In this document: piece after piece, positions 1-9,300 of the stretch
How positions within the stretch are numbered: position 1 is the first letter of the stretch
Layout: the number at the start of each line of letters is the position of its first letter
NCBI RefSeq assembly: GCF_000834655.1
Contig: NZ_JXQQ01000132.1
Coordinates: 1 to 64,000, forward strand
From: Variovorax paradoxus
GTDB lineage: Bacteria; Pseudomonadota; Gammaproteobacteria; Burkholderiales; Burkholderiaceae_C
DNA: 64,000 bases
Direction of reading: 5' to 3'
Position numbers and translations under genes: made by a program
Notes under the pieces: model-generated
What the model was told of the DNA's origin: nothing
The model's input: the letters and a program-made list of their open reading frames with translations, nothing else
Database searches by the model: none

Positions 1-204
1 GCCAAGGCCCCGGTGATCGGCGTGCCGACCATCACGCTCGAAGGCGACGCCAACGGCGCGCCGCACCCCGAACCCAGCGCCTACGCGAAGAAGTTCTCGG
101 GGCGTTACGAGCACCGGCTGGTCAGCGGCGGCATCGGCCACAACCTGCCGCAGGAAGCACCGCAGGCATTCGCCAAGGCCGTGATCGACGTGGCACGCGG
201 CTGA
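1..204 (+). CDS. Alpha/beta hydrolase, C-terminal part (gene enters from the left edge)
   Basis: The reading frame is open from base 1 and stops at 202-204, giving the last 67 residues of a protein whose start lies outside the window. The segment contains an acidic turn (EGDANGAPHPE) and then a histidine in a GGIGHNLPQEAP context. That is the usual layout of the acid and histidine of the catalytic triad at the C-terminus of alpha/beta hydrolases. The nucleophile elbow is not in view, so substrate and exact subfamily cannot be judged. It is unrelated in strand to the regulator that follows and converges on it. Confidence 0.75.
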   Translation, partial: AKAPVIGVPTITLEGDANGAPHPEPSAYAKKFSGRYEHRLVSGGIGHNLPQEAPQAFAKAVIDVARG

Positions 205-328
205 GCGGCCGGGGCCGCAAGGCGGCCCTGAGGCGAAGCCACGGTGGCGATGAAAACGGTGGGCGTTGCCGGCCTCATCGCGCCTTGGATCAGCGCCGCG
301 GGCAGCATCTGCAGCCGCGACCCGAGGC
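205..328. terminator. Convergent intergenic region with a GC hairpin
   Basis: This short region separates two convergent genes. It holds a perfect 7-bp stem, GGGCCGC at 212-218 and GCGGCCC at 222-228, with a 3-base loop, just after the hydrolase stop. There is no T-run, so it may be a weak or factor-assisted terminator rather than a classical intrinsic one. Nothing else was recognised here. Confidence 0.35.
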
Positions 329-3202
329 CTAGGCGGCCGGCTCGCCCAGCAAGCGTCCGGCCTCCTGCAGGTCCGCCGTCGTGAAGCCTTCGGTGTAATG
401 CGCGAGAACGCCCTCCAGCAGGTCTCGACCCTCGCGCGCGCGGCCGGCGGTTTCCCACAGGCGCGCCAGGTCCATCGCGACGCGCAGCTCCCAGGAACGC
501 GCGCCCTGCTGCCGGCTGACTTCGAGCGCCTCGCGCAACGAGTCCTCGGCCTCGATCGCGCGCGGCAGCACGGCGCCCGACAAGGCGCGCGCCTTCACGC
601 GAAGGAGTTCCGGCAGGTTGTAGAGATCGCCCTTGGCGTGCACGAGCGCGAGCGTGTCGTTCATCAACTCCAGCGCATCGTCGTGCCGGCCGATGGCGTT
701 CAGGCCCTCGGCAAGCGTGATGTTGAACGAGGTGGTGAGCAGTTCGTAGCGTGACTCGCGCAGCTCGATCAGCGCCCCCTGGATCGCCTGCACGCCGCGC
801 GCCGCATCGCCGCGCTTGACGGCAAGCTCGCCCTTCACGCCGCGGCCCACCGCCAGGTAGGGCGTGAGCGAATGGGATTCCGCAAAGGCGATGAACCGGT
901 CGATGTCCTGCTCGGCCTGCGCCAGGTCGCCGACCCACATGTACACCGACACCGCCCATATCAGCGCAATGCACAGCGTGACCGGATGGTTCAGCTGGCG
1001 GGCTTCCTCGACGGCGCGCTGCGCCACGACGACGGCCTGCGAGGGATTCCCCTGCAGCCACAGGGTCCGGGCCAGCGCGATGCATGCGCGGTTGTGGAAA
1101 TCGAAGCCCGAGTAGATGCTGCTGCGCTGCTGCGACACGCCGGCGCCGGCGATCGCGGCTTCCAGGAAATGGCGCGCGCGCGGCTGGTCTCCCACCAGGT
1201 GATGGCACAGGCCCACCAGCGAATGCGCGGTCGCCTGCGCTGTCGGGTCGTCGATGGACGCGGCCACCGCGGCGCAGCGCCGGGCATGGCCGAGCGATTC
1301 GACGAAGTCGCCGATGCGCTCGTGAAAGATCTGCAGCCGCCCCAGCAGCTCGACCTGGCTGCGCGCATCGCCGAGTTCCTCGGCCACCTGCAGGCTGCGT
1401 TCGAGTGCCTGGCGCACTTCGTCGCTGTGGCCGCGCGTGAACATCTGCGAGAGGCCGACGGCAGCCTGCAGATGCATTTCCGCGGCGCTGCCCCGCGTGG
1501 CGGCCGTCAGCTCGCCGAGCGCGCGCTTGGACCAGTCGTGGCACTCGGCAAGCAGCGACATCGCCATGAACGCCGGCACCGCGGCGAGCGCCAGCGACAC
1601 GCCCAGGTCCCTGGCATCGGCGCGCTCGAAGCACCACGCGAGCGCCGCGCGCACGTTCCCCAGGTCCGCGAGATCCGAGGCGCGCGCGGTGTCGCGCGAA
1701 AAGGCATCGTCCTTGTGGGCCATCTGTTCCAGCCGCTGCCGGAAGTAGATCGCGTGGCGCCGCGCGGCCGCGTCGGCCAGGTCCGTGGCGGCCTTCGACT
1801 GCGCATACGCGCGCGTGCTCTCGAGCAGCCGGTACTGGGTCTGGGTCGCGGATCGCCGGATGGACAGCAGCGACTTCTCCGCGAGGCTCGCGATGGCATC
1901 GACCACCTGCGCCTGGGTCAGGTCTTCCGCCGCCGCCACCTCGCGGGCGGCCTCCAGCGAGAAGTGCCCCACGAAGACCGACAACCGGCACAGCACCGCG
2001 CGCTCCGGCGTGTCCAGGAGTTCGTAGCTCCAGTCGAGCGTGGCCTGCAGCGTCTGGTGGCGGGGCTGCGCCGTGCGTTGCCCCAGCCACGACAGCGCCA
2101 GGCGCTCGTCCAGCAGCGCTGCGGTCTGGTGCAGCCCGTAGGCGGCCACGCGCCGGGCCGCAAGCTCGATGGCAAGCGCGACGCCGTCGAGCTTTCTGCA
2201 GATGTTCGCGATGACCGGCGCATCGTCGTCGCTCAGTGCCGTCATCGCGCCGCTGGCGCCGGCCCGGTCGACGAACAGGCGCGTGGCGGGATACAGGAGG
2301 ATGTCGCGCGCGGCCAGCCCGGGCTGGTCGGGCGGCGTGGCCAACGGATCGAGCAGGTGGATGTGCTCGCGCTGCACACGCAGCGCCTCGCGGCTCGTGG
2401 CCAGGATGTGGATGCGGGGCGCCGCCTGGAAGATGCGTCCGGCCAGCGATGCTGCCGCCGCGATCACATGCTCGCAGTTGTCCAGGATCAGGAGCATCCG
2501 CCGCTCGCGCAGGTAGGCGACGAGGCTGGGCACCGGATCGGCCGAGCGCACCGACAGGCCCAGCATCGATGCGATCGCGCTCGGCACGAGCGCGGGGTCC
2601 GTCAGCATCGAGAAGTCCACGAACACGACGGCGCCGTCGAAGTCGTCCAGCAGGTCCTGCCCGGTGCGGATCGCAACGGTCGTCTTGCCCACGCCGCCCG
2701 AGCCGACGATGGTGACGAACCGTTCCTTGAGCAACTGCGCCGCGATCGCGGCCAGGTCGTTGGCGCGGCCGAGCAGTTCGAGCGGCTGCGCGGGAAGGCC
2801 GGGTTCGACCGCGCTCGCGACCGGCGGAATGTCGGCGGCGTGCTGCGCCCCGGGGGCCGCGGCGCCCTTGGTGATGCGCGCGACGAAGCAGTAGCCGCGC
2901 CCGACGACGTTCGACAGGTAGCGCGCGCCGTCCTGCCCGTCGTCCAGCGCCTGCCGCAGCATCGTGATCTGGTAGCGCAGGCTCCCGTCGGACACGACCA
3001 TGCCGGGCCAGGCCTTGGCCATGAGCTCCTGCTTGCTGACGATCGCATTGGCCTTGGCGACGAGCGCCAGAAGCACATCCATCGCGCGCCCGCCCAGATC
3101 CACCGGCAACCCGTCGCGCTCCAGAAGCCGCTGCGCAACGCGCAGCGTGAAGGGCCCGAAGGAGAGGGTGTCGGCGGTCTCGAAGAAGCTGTCGTCGCTC
3201 AT
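329..3202 (-). CDS. Winged-helix DNA-binding / NTPase / TPR transcriptional regulator
   Basis: This 957-aa protein is probably a large ligand-responsive transcription regulator. Residues about 10-105 form an OmpR-type winged helix (FGPFTLRVAQRLLERDG through NVVGRGYCFVA). A STAND-like NTPase follows, with Walker A VGSGGVGKTT near residue 180 and Walker B LLILDNCEH about 90 residues later. The C-terminal half is helical and TPR-like, which in such proteins usually senses a ligand or partner. The start at 3202 (MSDDSFF) is preferred because it begins directly before the DNA-binding domain; an upstream start at 3343 would add 47 residues of low-complexity sequence. There is no receiver domain. 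The regulated genes are unknown; the divergent neighbour is only a small reading frame at 3521. Confidence 0.85.
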   Translation of the reverse strand: MSDDSFFETADTLSFGPFTLRVAQRLLERDGLPVDLGGRAMDVLLALVAKANAIVSKQELMAKAWPGMVVSDGSLRYQITMLRQALDDGQDGARYLSNVVGRGYCFVARITKGAAAPGAQHAADIPPVASAVEPGLPAQPLELLGRANDLAAIAAQLLKERFVTIVGSGGVGKTTVAIRTGQDLLDDFDGAVVFVDFSMLTDPALVPSAIASMLGLSVRSADPVPSLVAYLRERRMLLILDNCEHVIAAAASLAGRIFQAAPRIHILATSREALRVQREHIHLLDPLATPPDQPGLAARDILLYPATRLFVDRAGASGAMTALSDDDAPVIANICRKLDGVALAIELAARRVAAYGLHQTAALLDERLALSWLGQRTAQPRHQTLQATLDWSYELLDTPERAVLCRLSVFVGHFSLEAAREVAAAEDLTQAQVVDAIASLAEKSLLSIRRSATQTQYRLLESTRAYAQSKAATDLADAAARRHAIYFRQRLEQMAHKDDAFSRDTARASDLADLGNVRAALAWCFERADARDLGVSLALAAVPAFMAMSLLAECHDWSKRALGELTAATRGSAAEMHLQAAVGLSQMFTRGHSDEVRQALERSLQVAEELGDARSQVELLGRLQIFHERIGDFVESLGHARRCAAVAASIDDPTAQATAHSLVGLCHHLVGDQPRARHFLEAAIAGAGVSQQRSSIYSGFDFHNRACIALARTLWLQGNPSQAVVVAQRAVEEARQLNHPVTLCIALIWAVSVYMWVGDLAQAEQDIDRFIAFAESHSLTPYLAVGRGVKGELAVKRGDAARGVQAIQGALIELRESRYELLTTSFNITLAEGLNAIGRHDDALELMNDTLALVHAKGDLYNLPELLRVKARALSGAVLPRAIEAEDSLREALEVSRQQGARSWELRVAMDLARLWETAGRAREGRDLLEGVLAHYTEGFTTADLQEAGRLLGEPAA

Positions 3203-3520
3203 GACGGATCGGAAGATCGGATAGATCGGGAATGCGGCGTGCCGCACGGCGGAGGAATCGAACAGGCACGCCACGCAGGCCCCGGCGGGCCGCATCGTTC
3301 GTCGAACGGAGCCGGCCCCCGGCGCGCGAGCGGACGGGAGCATAACCGAGGGCCTCCGGCGCGCGGCACGCCATGGCCCCGCCGCTTCGGGCGATTTTGT
3401 ATGGCCGTGTATCGGCCCGCACCCTGGCTACTTGCCCATGCGAATCGGGCGATTCCTCACACATGCCGGATACATCCGCCCGATTCAATCGAGGGGTCCC
3501 AGATTCATCGAGACACCCAC
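3203..3520. promoter_or_regulatory. Intergenic control region with two short inverted repeats
   Basis: This 318-bp region lies upstream of the leftward winged-helix regulator. It holds two small dyads: GAATCG-GG-CGATTC at 3442-3455 and CGATT-C-AATCG at 3481-3491. They share the GATTC core and could be binding sites for the neighbouring regulator. No convincing -35/-10 pair was identified, and no other gene is visible. Confidence 0.35.
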
Positions 3521-3661
3521 ATGAGCGAACCCAACCCATCCCATCCCTCTCCCGCCGCCACCGGCGCCTTGGCCACGCTGGGCGCCACGCCGGCATCGGC
3601 GGAGACCGTCGCCGACACGCTGAGCAACGGCAAAAAGGCCCGCATAGGCGGGCCTTTTTAG
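3521..3661 (+). CDS. Possible 46-aa small ORF ending inside a terminator
   Basis: An ATG at 3521 opens a 46-codon frame rich in Pro, Ala and Ser. It ends in KKARIGGPF, which is simply the translation of the terminator hairpin at 3632-3659; the stop codon TAG is 3659-3661, at the very end of the T-run. No homologue was recognised and the ribosome-binding site is weak. It may be a chance frame. If transcribed, many messages would end before or at the stop codon and so be nonstop. Listed because of that geometry, not because the product is known. Confidence 0.25.
   Translation: MSEPNPSHPSPAATGALATLGATPASAETVADTLSNGKKARIGGPF
3632..3659. terminator. Strong bidirectional intrinsic terminator
   Basis: A perfect 12-bp inverted repeat, AAAAAGGCCCGC (3632-3643) and GCGGGCCTTTTT (3648-3659), surrounds a 4-base ATAG loop. 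It has a GC-rich stem with an A5 flank on one side and T5 on the other, so it can work in both directions. Leftward it would end the operon whose last gene stops at 3865, after a trailer of about 200 bases. Confidence 0.85.
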
Positions 3662-3864
3662 GGGGCGATCGGCATCCTCGATGAACTTCGTCGTCCCGCA
3701 GCCAGATCAAGGGAAAGGCTTGAACGCCGGGACTGCGGCCTGCGCGTAGCGTGCGCTGCCCGCACTGCGCACCGCCCTGCCCGTGCCCTCGGCCTTCACC
3801 ACGCCGGGTGTCGCGAAGCCCATCGCGCCGAAGCGGATGCACTGCTCTCGGCGCCGGGTCGACG

Positions 3865-4944
3865 TCATGCGACGACCAGCGGCAGCGTGAGCCTCGCCTC
3901 GAGCCCGCCGCAGCGGCGGTTCTGCAGCTGCAGATCGCCCTGCATCGAGCGCGCGAGGCGCCGCGCGATCGCCAGCCCCAGGCCCGAGCCGGGCTTGCCT
4001 TCGTGGCTGCCCTGCTGCGCGCGGACCCACGGCGCGAACACCGCATCCATCTGCGCCGGCCGGATGCCCGGCCCCGAATCCACCACGGCCAGCACCAGGC
4101 TCGTCGCATCGATGCGGGCGCAGATGCGCACGTCGCTGCCGTAGCGCAGCGCGTTGTCGACCAGGTTGGAGAGCACGCGGCGCAGTGCGAGCGGACAGGC
4201 CATCACCGGCCGTCCGATGCGGCCGTCGAGCGCGACCGCGCGGCCCGCGTCACGGTAGTCCCGCATCAGGTTGCCCAACAGGCCGTCGGCATCGATGCGC
4301 TGCAGCGGCTCGGCCACGCTGCGCTGCATGCGCGCGCTGGCGACGCTGGCCTCCACCAGCTCGCGCATCTGCAGGAGATCGCGCTCCATGGCTTCTCGAA
4401 GCGCCTCGTCCTCCAGCATTTCGCAGCGCAGCCCCATGCGGGTCAGCGGCGTGCGCAGGTCGTGCGCGTAGGCGGCCTGCACGTCCAGGTGCTCGGCGTC
4501 GCGCCCGGCCTGACGGCTGCGGACGGCATTGATCGCGCGTGCCAGCCGACCGATGGCGCGCGGCCCGTTCTCTGCAAGCTCGGGCAGGCGGGCGTCGCCG
4601 GCGTTGCGCTCCATCGCGCGTGCCAGGCGGGCCGCGCCGGCGCGCAGCTCCATCGCCTCGAGCCAGAAGAAGACCGCGAGCAGCAGGAGCCCGACGAGCA
4701 CGCACACGCCGACGATCCACAGCAGGCCTTCGTCGAGCGGGCAGGCCAGCGGCGCGAGTGGCGCAAGTGATGCAGCCTGCGCGCTCTGCCCGAGCGAGGC
4801 GACCGCGATCGCGCGCGCCGCGATCGACGCGATGCCGCGGGAACCACGGCTCGGTGCAACGCGATCCGCATCGGCCCCGGCAGGCGCTGCGCATTCGCGC
4901 GTCGCAAGGAAGGGGCTGGCGGACCTGGGGGGCTTCTTCGTCAT
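3865..4944 (-). CDS. Sensor histidine kinase without an obvious periplasmic sensor domain
   Basis: This 359-aa protein is a membrane histidine kinase. A single clear transmembrane stretch (LLWIVGVCVLVGLLLLAVFFW) near residue 75 is followed by a HAMP-like linker. The phosphoacceptor box is AYAHDLRTPLTRMG, the N box NLVDNALRYGS, and the G boxes DSGPGI and GSGLGLAIARRL. Only about 70 residues precede the membrane segment, so there is little room for an extracytoplasmic sensor; input may come through the membrane or from a partner. The start at 4944 is supported by an AGGAGA site 9 bases upstream. It is the last gene of a leftward signalling cluster with a receiver-only regulator immediately upstream. 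Confidence 0.85.
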   Translation of the reverse strand: MTKKPPRSASPFLATRECAAPAGADADRVAPSRGSRGIASIAARAIAVASLGQSAQAASLAPLAPLACPLDEGLLWIVGVCVLVGLLLLAVFFWLEAMELRAGAARLARAMERNAGDARLPELAENGPRAIGRLARAINAVRSRQAGRDAEHLDVQAAYAHDLRTPLTRMGLRCEMLEDEALREAMERDLLQMRELVEASVASARMQRSVAEPLQRIDADGLLGNLMRDYRDAGRAVALDGRIGRPVMACPLALRRVLSNLVDNALRYGSDVRICARIDATSLVLAVVDSGPGIRPAQMDAVFAPWVRAQQGSHEGKPGSGLGLAIARRLARSMQGDLQLQNRRCGGLEARLTLPLVVA

Positions 4945-5095
4945 CTGCTTTTCTCCTGTCGCCGACGCATGTGCCGGCATGGGAGCGATGACATCACGCG
5001 GGATGGGCCGCACACCATCGCATCAGCGTTTGCCGCACCCCTACGAAGGTTTGCCCCTGCCATGCGCTGGCGTGGCGCGGCGCGCGCCGGACGCC

Positions 5096-5473
5096 TCAGC
5101 CCAGGGCGAGCGCGCGGCCGATCCAGGCCTCGAGTTCGGCGGCGTCGATCGGTTTCTCGATCAGGCACAGCGCCGGGCTGGCCTGCAGGCGCTCGCGCGT
5201 GCGCGCCGTGGCGAAGGCGCTGATGAAGAGCGTGGGTATGCGCAGGCCCTCGCGCTGCAGCCGCTCGAGCAGGTCGATGCCGTCCATGGCCGGCATCTGG
5301 ATGTCGCAGACCAGGCAGCGCGTTCGCCCCGGCGCGTCGGAGGCGAGGAAGTCGACGGCCGACTCGAACGCACGCGCCTCCCAACCGAACGAGCGCACGA
5401 GACTGCTCGTTGCGGCGCGCACGAAGGGATCGTCGTCGACGATGCAAACGAGTTCGATGGCTGACAGGGACAA
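5096..5473 (-). CDS. Receiver-only (CheY/FixJ-like) response regulator
   Basis: The product is a single receiver domain of about 125 residues. The acidic pair is in VDDDP, the phosphoacceptor aspartate in CDIQMPAMDG, and the switch lysine in LIEKPID. No DNA-binding domain follows: the protein ends at RALALG. Such proteins usually relay phosphate or bind a partner. The start is uncertain. A TTG at 5473 places the beta-1 strand at the normal distance from the N-terminus, while an ATG at 5527 would add 18 residues of Arg/Pro-rich sequence. Kinase genes lie on both sides, so it could link the two. Confidence 0.75.
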   Translation of the reverse strand: MSLSAIELVCIVDDDPFVRAATSSLVRSFGWEARAFESAVDFLASDAPGRTRCLVCDIQMPAMDGIDLLERLQREGLRIPTLFISAFATARTRERLQASPALCLIEKPIDAAELEAWIGRALALG

Positions 5474-5607
5474 GAAGGGATCCCGTTCTCTACCGGGGGG
5501 TCTCGGGTGATGAAGGCGCGGGACCATTCCCGCGATTGCACAGGATTGCAGGATAGCGGCGCCCGCGCGCGGCGCCATCATCCCTAGGTATGCCGGGCGG
5601 CGCGGCC

Positions 5608-6357
5608 TCAGCGCGTGGCCTCCACGACACCGAGCGCCTCCATCTTGCGCACCAGCTGCGCGACCGAGCGGGCGTTCATCTTGCGCATCGCCTGGCCCCG
5701 GTGGATCTTCGCGGTGATCTCGGCGATGCCCATGCGGTCGGCGATCTGCTTGTTCATGAGGCCGCCGGCCACGTGCTGCACCACCTCGCGCTCGCGCGGC
5801 GTGAGCGACTCCCAGCAGGTGCGCGCCGCCTGCAGCAGGTGCGCGGCCTCCAGCCGGCGGGCATCGCGGTCCAGCGCAGCGATGACCGCATCGATCATGT
5901 CCTGGTCGCGAAAAGGCTTGGCCAGGAAGTCCACGGCGCCCGCCTTCATCGCCTTCACGGTCATGGCGATGTCGCCGTGGCCGGTCATGAACACGATGGG
6001 CATGTGCGGCTGGCCGAGATCGACCAGTGCCTGCTGGAAGGCCAGGCCGCTCTGGCCGCGCAGGCGCACGTCCAGCACCAGGCAGGAGGGCCCGCCGGTG
6101 CGCGGCGCGTCGAGGAATTCCTCGGTCGTGGCGAAGGCATGCACCGCCAGGTCGATGGAGCGCAGCAGGCTGCACAGCGCATCGCGCACCAGCTCGTCGT
6201 CGTCGACGATGAACACGCAACGCCCGGGCTGGGCGTCCGGCGCGGCGACCGGCGGCGCGCTGCGCACCGGCCTGGGAAATGGCGTTGGAAGGGGCATCGG
6301 AGTGGACATGGAAGTCGGGGCCTTTTCTGATGGCATGCGATGAGAGGCGCTGCTCAT
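5608..6357 (-). CDS. FixJ/NarL-type response regulator with LuxR HTH
   Basis: This is a 249-aa two-domain regulator. The N-terminal receiver (about residues 45-160) carries VDDDE, phosphoacceptor aspartate in LVLDVRL, TGHGD and the lysine in AKPF. The C-terminal LuxR-type helix-turn-helix reads LTPREREVVQHVAGGLMNKQIA. The ATG at 6357 overlaps the stop of the upstream kinase gene (ATGA), which suggests coupled translation and marks that kinase as the likely phosphodonor. Internal starts at 6336 or 6309 would remove a non-conserved 45-residue N-terminal extension and cannot be excluded. Confidence 0.85.
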   Translation of the reverse strand: MSSASHRMPSEKAPTSMSTPMPLPTPFPRPVRSAPPVAAPDAQPGRCVFIVDDDELVRDALCSLLRSIDLAVHAFATTEEFLDAPRTGGPSCLVLDVRLRGQSGLAFQQALVDLGQPHMPIVFMTGHGDIAMTVKAMKAGAVDFLAKPFRDQDMIDAVIAALDRDARRLEAAHLLQAARTCWESLTPREREVVQHVAGGLMNKQIADRMGIAEITAKIHRGQAMRKMNARSVAQLVRKMEALGVVEATR

Positions 6358-9300
6358 TGCTCAGGGGCCGCGCCGTTCGACGCAGGCGTCGCTCGCCGCA
6401 GGCTGAAGACGGCGCGCGCGCCTGCGGTCTCGCGCTGCGACAGCGTGAGCGTTCCGCCGTGGGCATCGAGGATCGACTTGCAGATCGCCAGCCCCATCCC
6501 CATGCCGTTGGCCTTGGTGGTGAACAGGGGCTTGAGCAGGTGCTGCGCCGCCTCGGGGCCGATGCCGGGGCCGACGTCGTCCACGACGATGCGCACCTCG
6601 CGCGCCTCGATCTCGCAGGCCATGCGCAGCGGCCGCGGGCCGTGTGCAAGCGTGGCCATGGATTCGGCCGCGTTCATCAGCAGATTGACGGCCACCTGCT
6701 GCAGCTGCACGCGGTCGCCGTGCACGGGAACCGCCGCATCCAGGCCCTGCGTTTCGAGCGTCACGCCCAGGGTGTCGAGCGCGCCGGCCACCAGCGTCGC
6801 CGCTTCGCGCAGGGCTTCGCCCAGGTCGAATGCCGCGAACTGCGGCTCCGCGTTGCGCGCCTTGGCGCGAAGGCCCTGGATGATGGTGCGGGCGCGCAGC
6901 GCGCTCTTGCTGATGTGGGTGAGCATCTCGCGGGCCTCGCCGATGTCGGGCGGGCTGCGGTCGAGCCAGCGCAGCGCGGCGCTGGCCGAGGTGTCGACCG
7001 CCGCGATCGGCTGGCCGACCTCGTGCACGATGGAAGCCACCAGCTCGCCCATCGCCTTCAGGCGCGTGGCGCGCTCCAGCTCGGTGAGCGTGCTGCGCAG
7101 TTGCTCCTCGGCATGCGCGCGCTGGTGGTTCTGGTCGATCAGCTCCTCGTACAGCCGCGCGTTCTCCAGCGCGAAGGCCGCCTGCGAGGCGATCACCTCC
7201 AGCACCTCGGCCTTGGCGGGCGTGAACACATGGGAGGCCAGGTTGTTCTCCATGTAGAGCGCGCCGATGAGCGTGGCATGGCGCATCAGCGGCACGCACA
7301 GGATCGAGCGCGGACGCTGGCGGCGGATGTAGTCGTCCTGCGCGAACGAGGTGCTCTCGCGCGCATCGTCCACCACGATGTGCTGCTGCGTGCGCGCGAC
7401 GGCCTGCACGATGGAGACCGGCAGCGTCCCCGCATCGAACGCGGCGCCCGCCTGCGAGAGCGTGATGGCGCCTTCGGCCACCCGCGCCTGCGCCCTCACC
7501 TGCCAGGTGTCATGCCGCAGCAGCACCAGCGTGCCGAGCTCGGCGCCGGCGTTCTCCAGGGCGGTGCGAAGCAGCGTCTCGACCAGGCGGGCCGGAACGA
7601 TCTCGCTGGCCAGCGCCGTCGAGATGCGCAGCACGGCCTGCGCGTCGAGCGACTGCATGCGCCGCGTGTTCGGTACCGGGTCCTCGATCTCGAAAAGCCC
7701 CGGATGCGCGGCCTGCAACTGGCGAGCCTTGGCCACCGCACCCCAGCGCTGCCACGCACCGCGTGCATGGCGAAGGTTGCCGTGCGCGGACAGATCGTCG
7801 CCCCGGCTGGCATGAAATGCAGCGGCGCGCTCGGCCGCCAGCGCCTCGACCTGGGTGAAGCCGTGGCGCCGCGCGTGCGACACCGCCCGCGCGTAGGCCT
7901 CCACCGCCGCCAGCGGATCGCCGTCGATGCGGCACATCTCCGCCCACACCAGCTGGTAGCGCGCCAGGAAGTTCGCCGGGCAGGCCTGCACCCAGGTCCG
8001 CAGCTGGTAAACGTCGCGCTGGAGCGCCGCCTGCTGCGAGGCATCGCGCTCGGGCAGCGCGAGCAACGCCAGCGCGCCATAGAACGGCAGGTCGCCGCTC
8101 TCGGCGAAGGTGCGGCCCGAGGCCGCGCAGGCCTCGGCCCTGCGGCGCGCCTCGATGGCCTCGGCGAGCCTGCCGCCGAGCAGCGCCGCCTGCAGCCTGT
8201 GCACCCAGTAGGCGAAGTCCACGAGCGTTGCGGGCTCGCCCTCCTGCGGCGTGCGCGGCTGCGCGTCCGGGTCGCCCTCGGTGCCGTCCTGCAGCTGCGC
8301 GAGCAGCACTTTCTGCGCCAGCAGCGCATCGATCACGAGCTGGAAGTTCGCGTCGCGCGCGAGGGCCAGGCCGCGCTCGACCGTGTCGCGCACGTCGCCC
8401 AGGTATTCCCCGGCGAAGAGCATGCCCCTGGCCTGGTTCGGGCCGCAGTACAGCGCGAAGGTGTGGTCGTCGCTCGCCACGGCCGCGTCGTAGGCGCGCC
8501 GGATGTAGTCGCGCGCCGCGCGTGCCGGCTGGCTCCACGGAACCATCATGGTGCCGAAGGACATGTAGACCCGGCCGCGATAGCGCGAGAGGCCGCGCTC
8601 GTCGACCAGGTGCAGCGCGAGCGCGCCGAACTCCCGGGCGGCGGCGTAGTCGCCGTAGCGCACGCCGAAGACCTGCGTCATGCAGACATAGCCGTCCGCC
8701 GAGGCATCGGCGTGGCCCTGCGCGATGGCAAGGCCGATCATCCGCATCAGGATGAAGTCGACCAGGTTCTGGTCGGTGTAGAGCGCCGGCGGAATCAGGT
8801 CGGCAAAGATGTCGGTGATCGCGCGGCGCAGCGGGTCGGCCACGATGGGCAACTGCCGCAAGGCGCCGATGCCGTGGCGATCGATCCATGCCTGCAGCGT
8901 GGCGTGCTCGCGGTCGACGGCGGCATCGTCCGGGCGCCGGGGCATGTCGATGCCCGACTTGCGCAGGAACGCGAGGCCCACGTCCAGCGCGCGGTCGAAG
9001 GCGCCGAGCGTGGTGTAGAGCGCCGCCCGCAGTCGCGCCAGATCGGCGCCGAAGATGCCGTCGCCCGCCACCTCCTCCAGCGCCGCGAGGCGCGCCTCGG
9101 CGGCTTCGAGCGAGCCCGTCATGAACTCGGCCTCGCCGCACAGCGCGCGCGCGGCCAGGCCGTCGTCGCTGCAATCGTCCTCGCCGAGGAAGGCGAGCGC
9201 GGCGCGGAAGAAGCCGAGCGCCGAATGGTGGGCGGTCGCGGCCTTCGCCTGGCGGCCGGCCTCCAGGTTGAGCCGCGCGAAATCGCGCCGCTCCTGCGGC

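Noticed and set aside
872..3661. A rightward open frame of more than 900 codons opposite the winged-helix regulator
   Set aside because: Same shadow pattern; only its last 46 codons, outside the regulator gene, were kept as a low-confidence small ORF.
3521..3661. Identity of the small ORF as ArfA or another ribosome-rescue factor
   Set aside because: The terminator geometry is similar but the peptide shows none of the ArfA residues (no KGKGSY-like segment).
5540..5607. GGCGCC-CGCGCGC-GGCGCC as a terminator between the two response regulators
   Set aside because: GGCGCC is self-complementary and such sequences arise easily at this GC content; no T-run is present.
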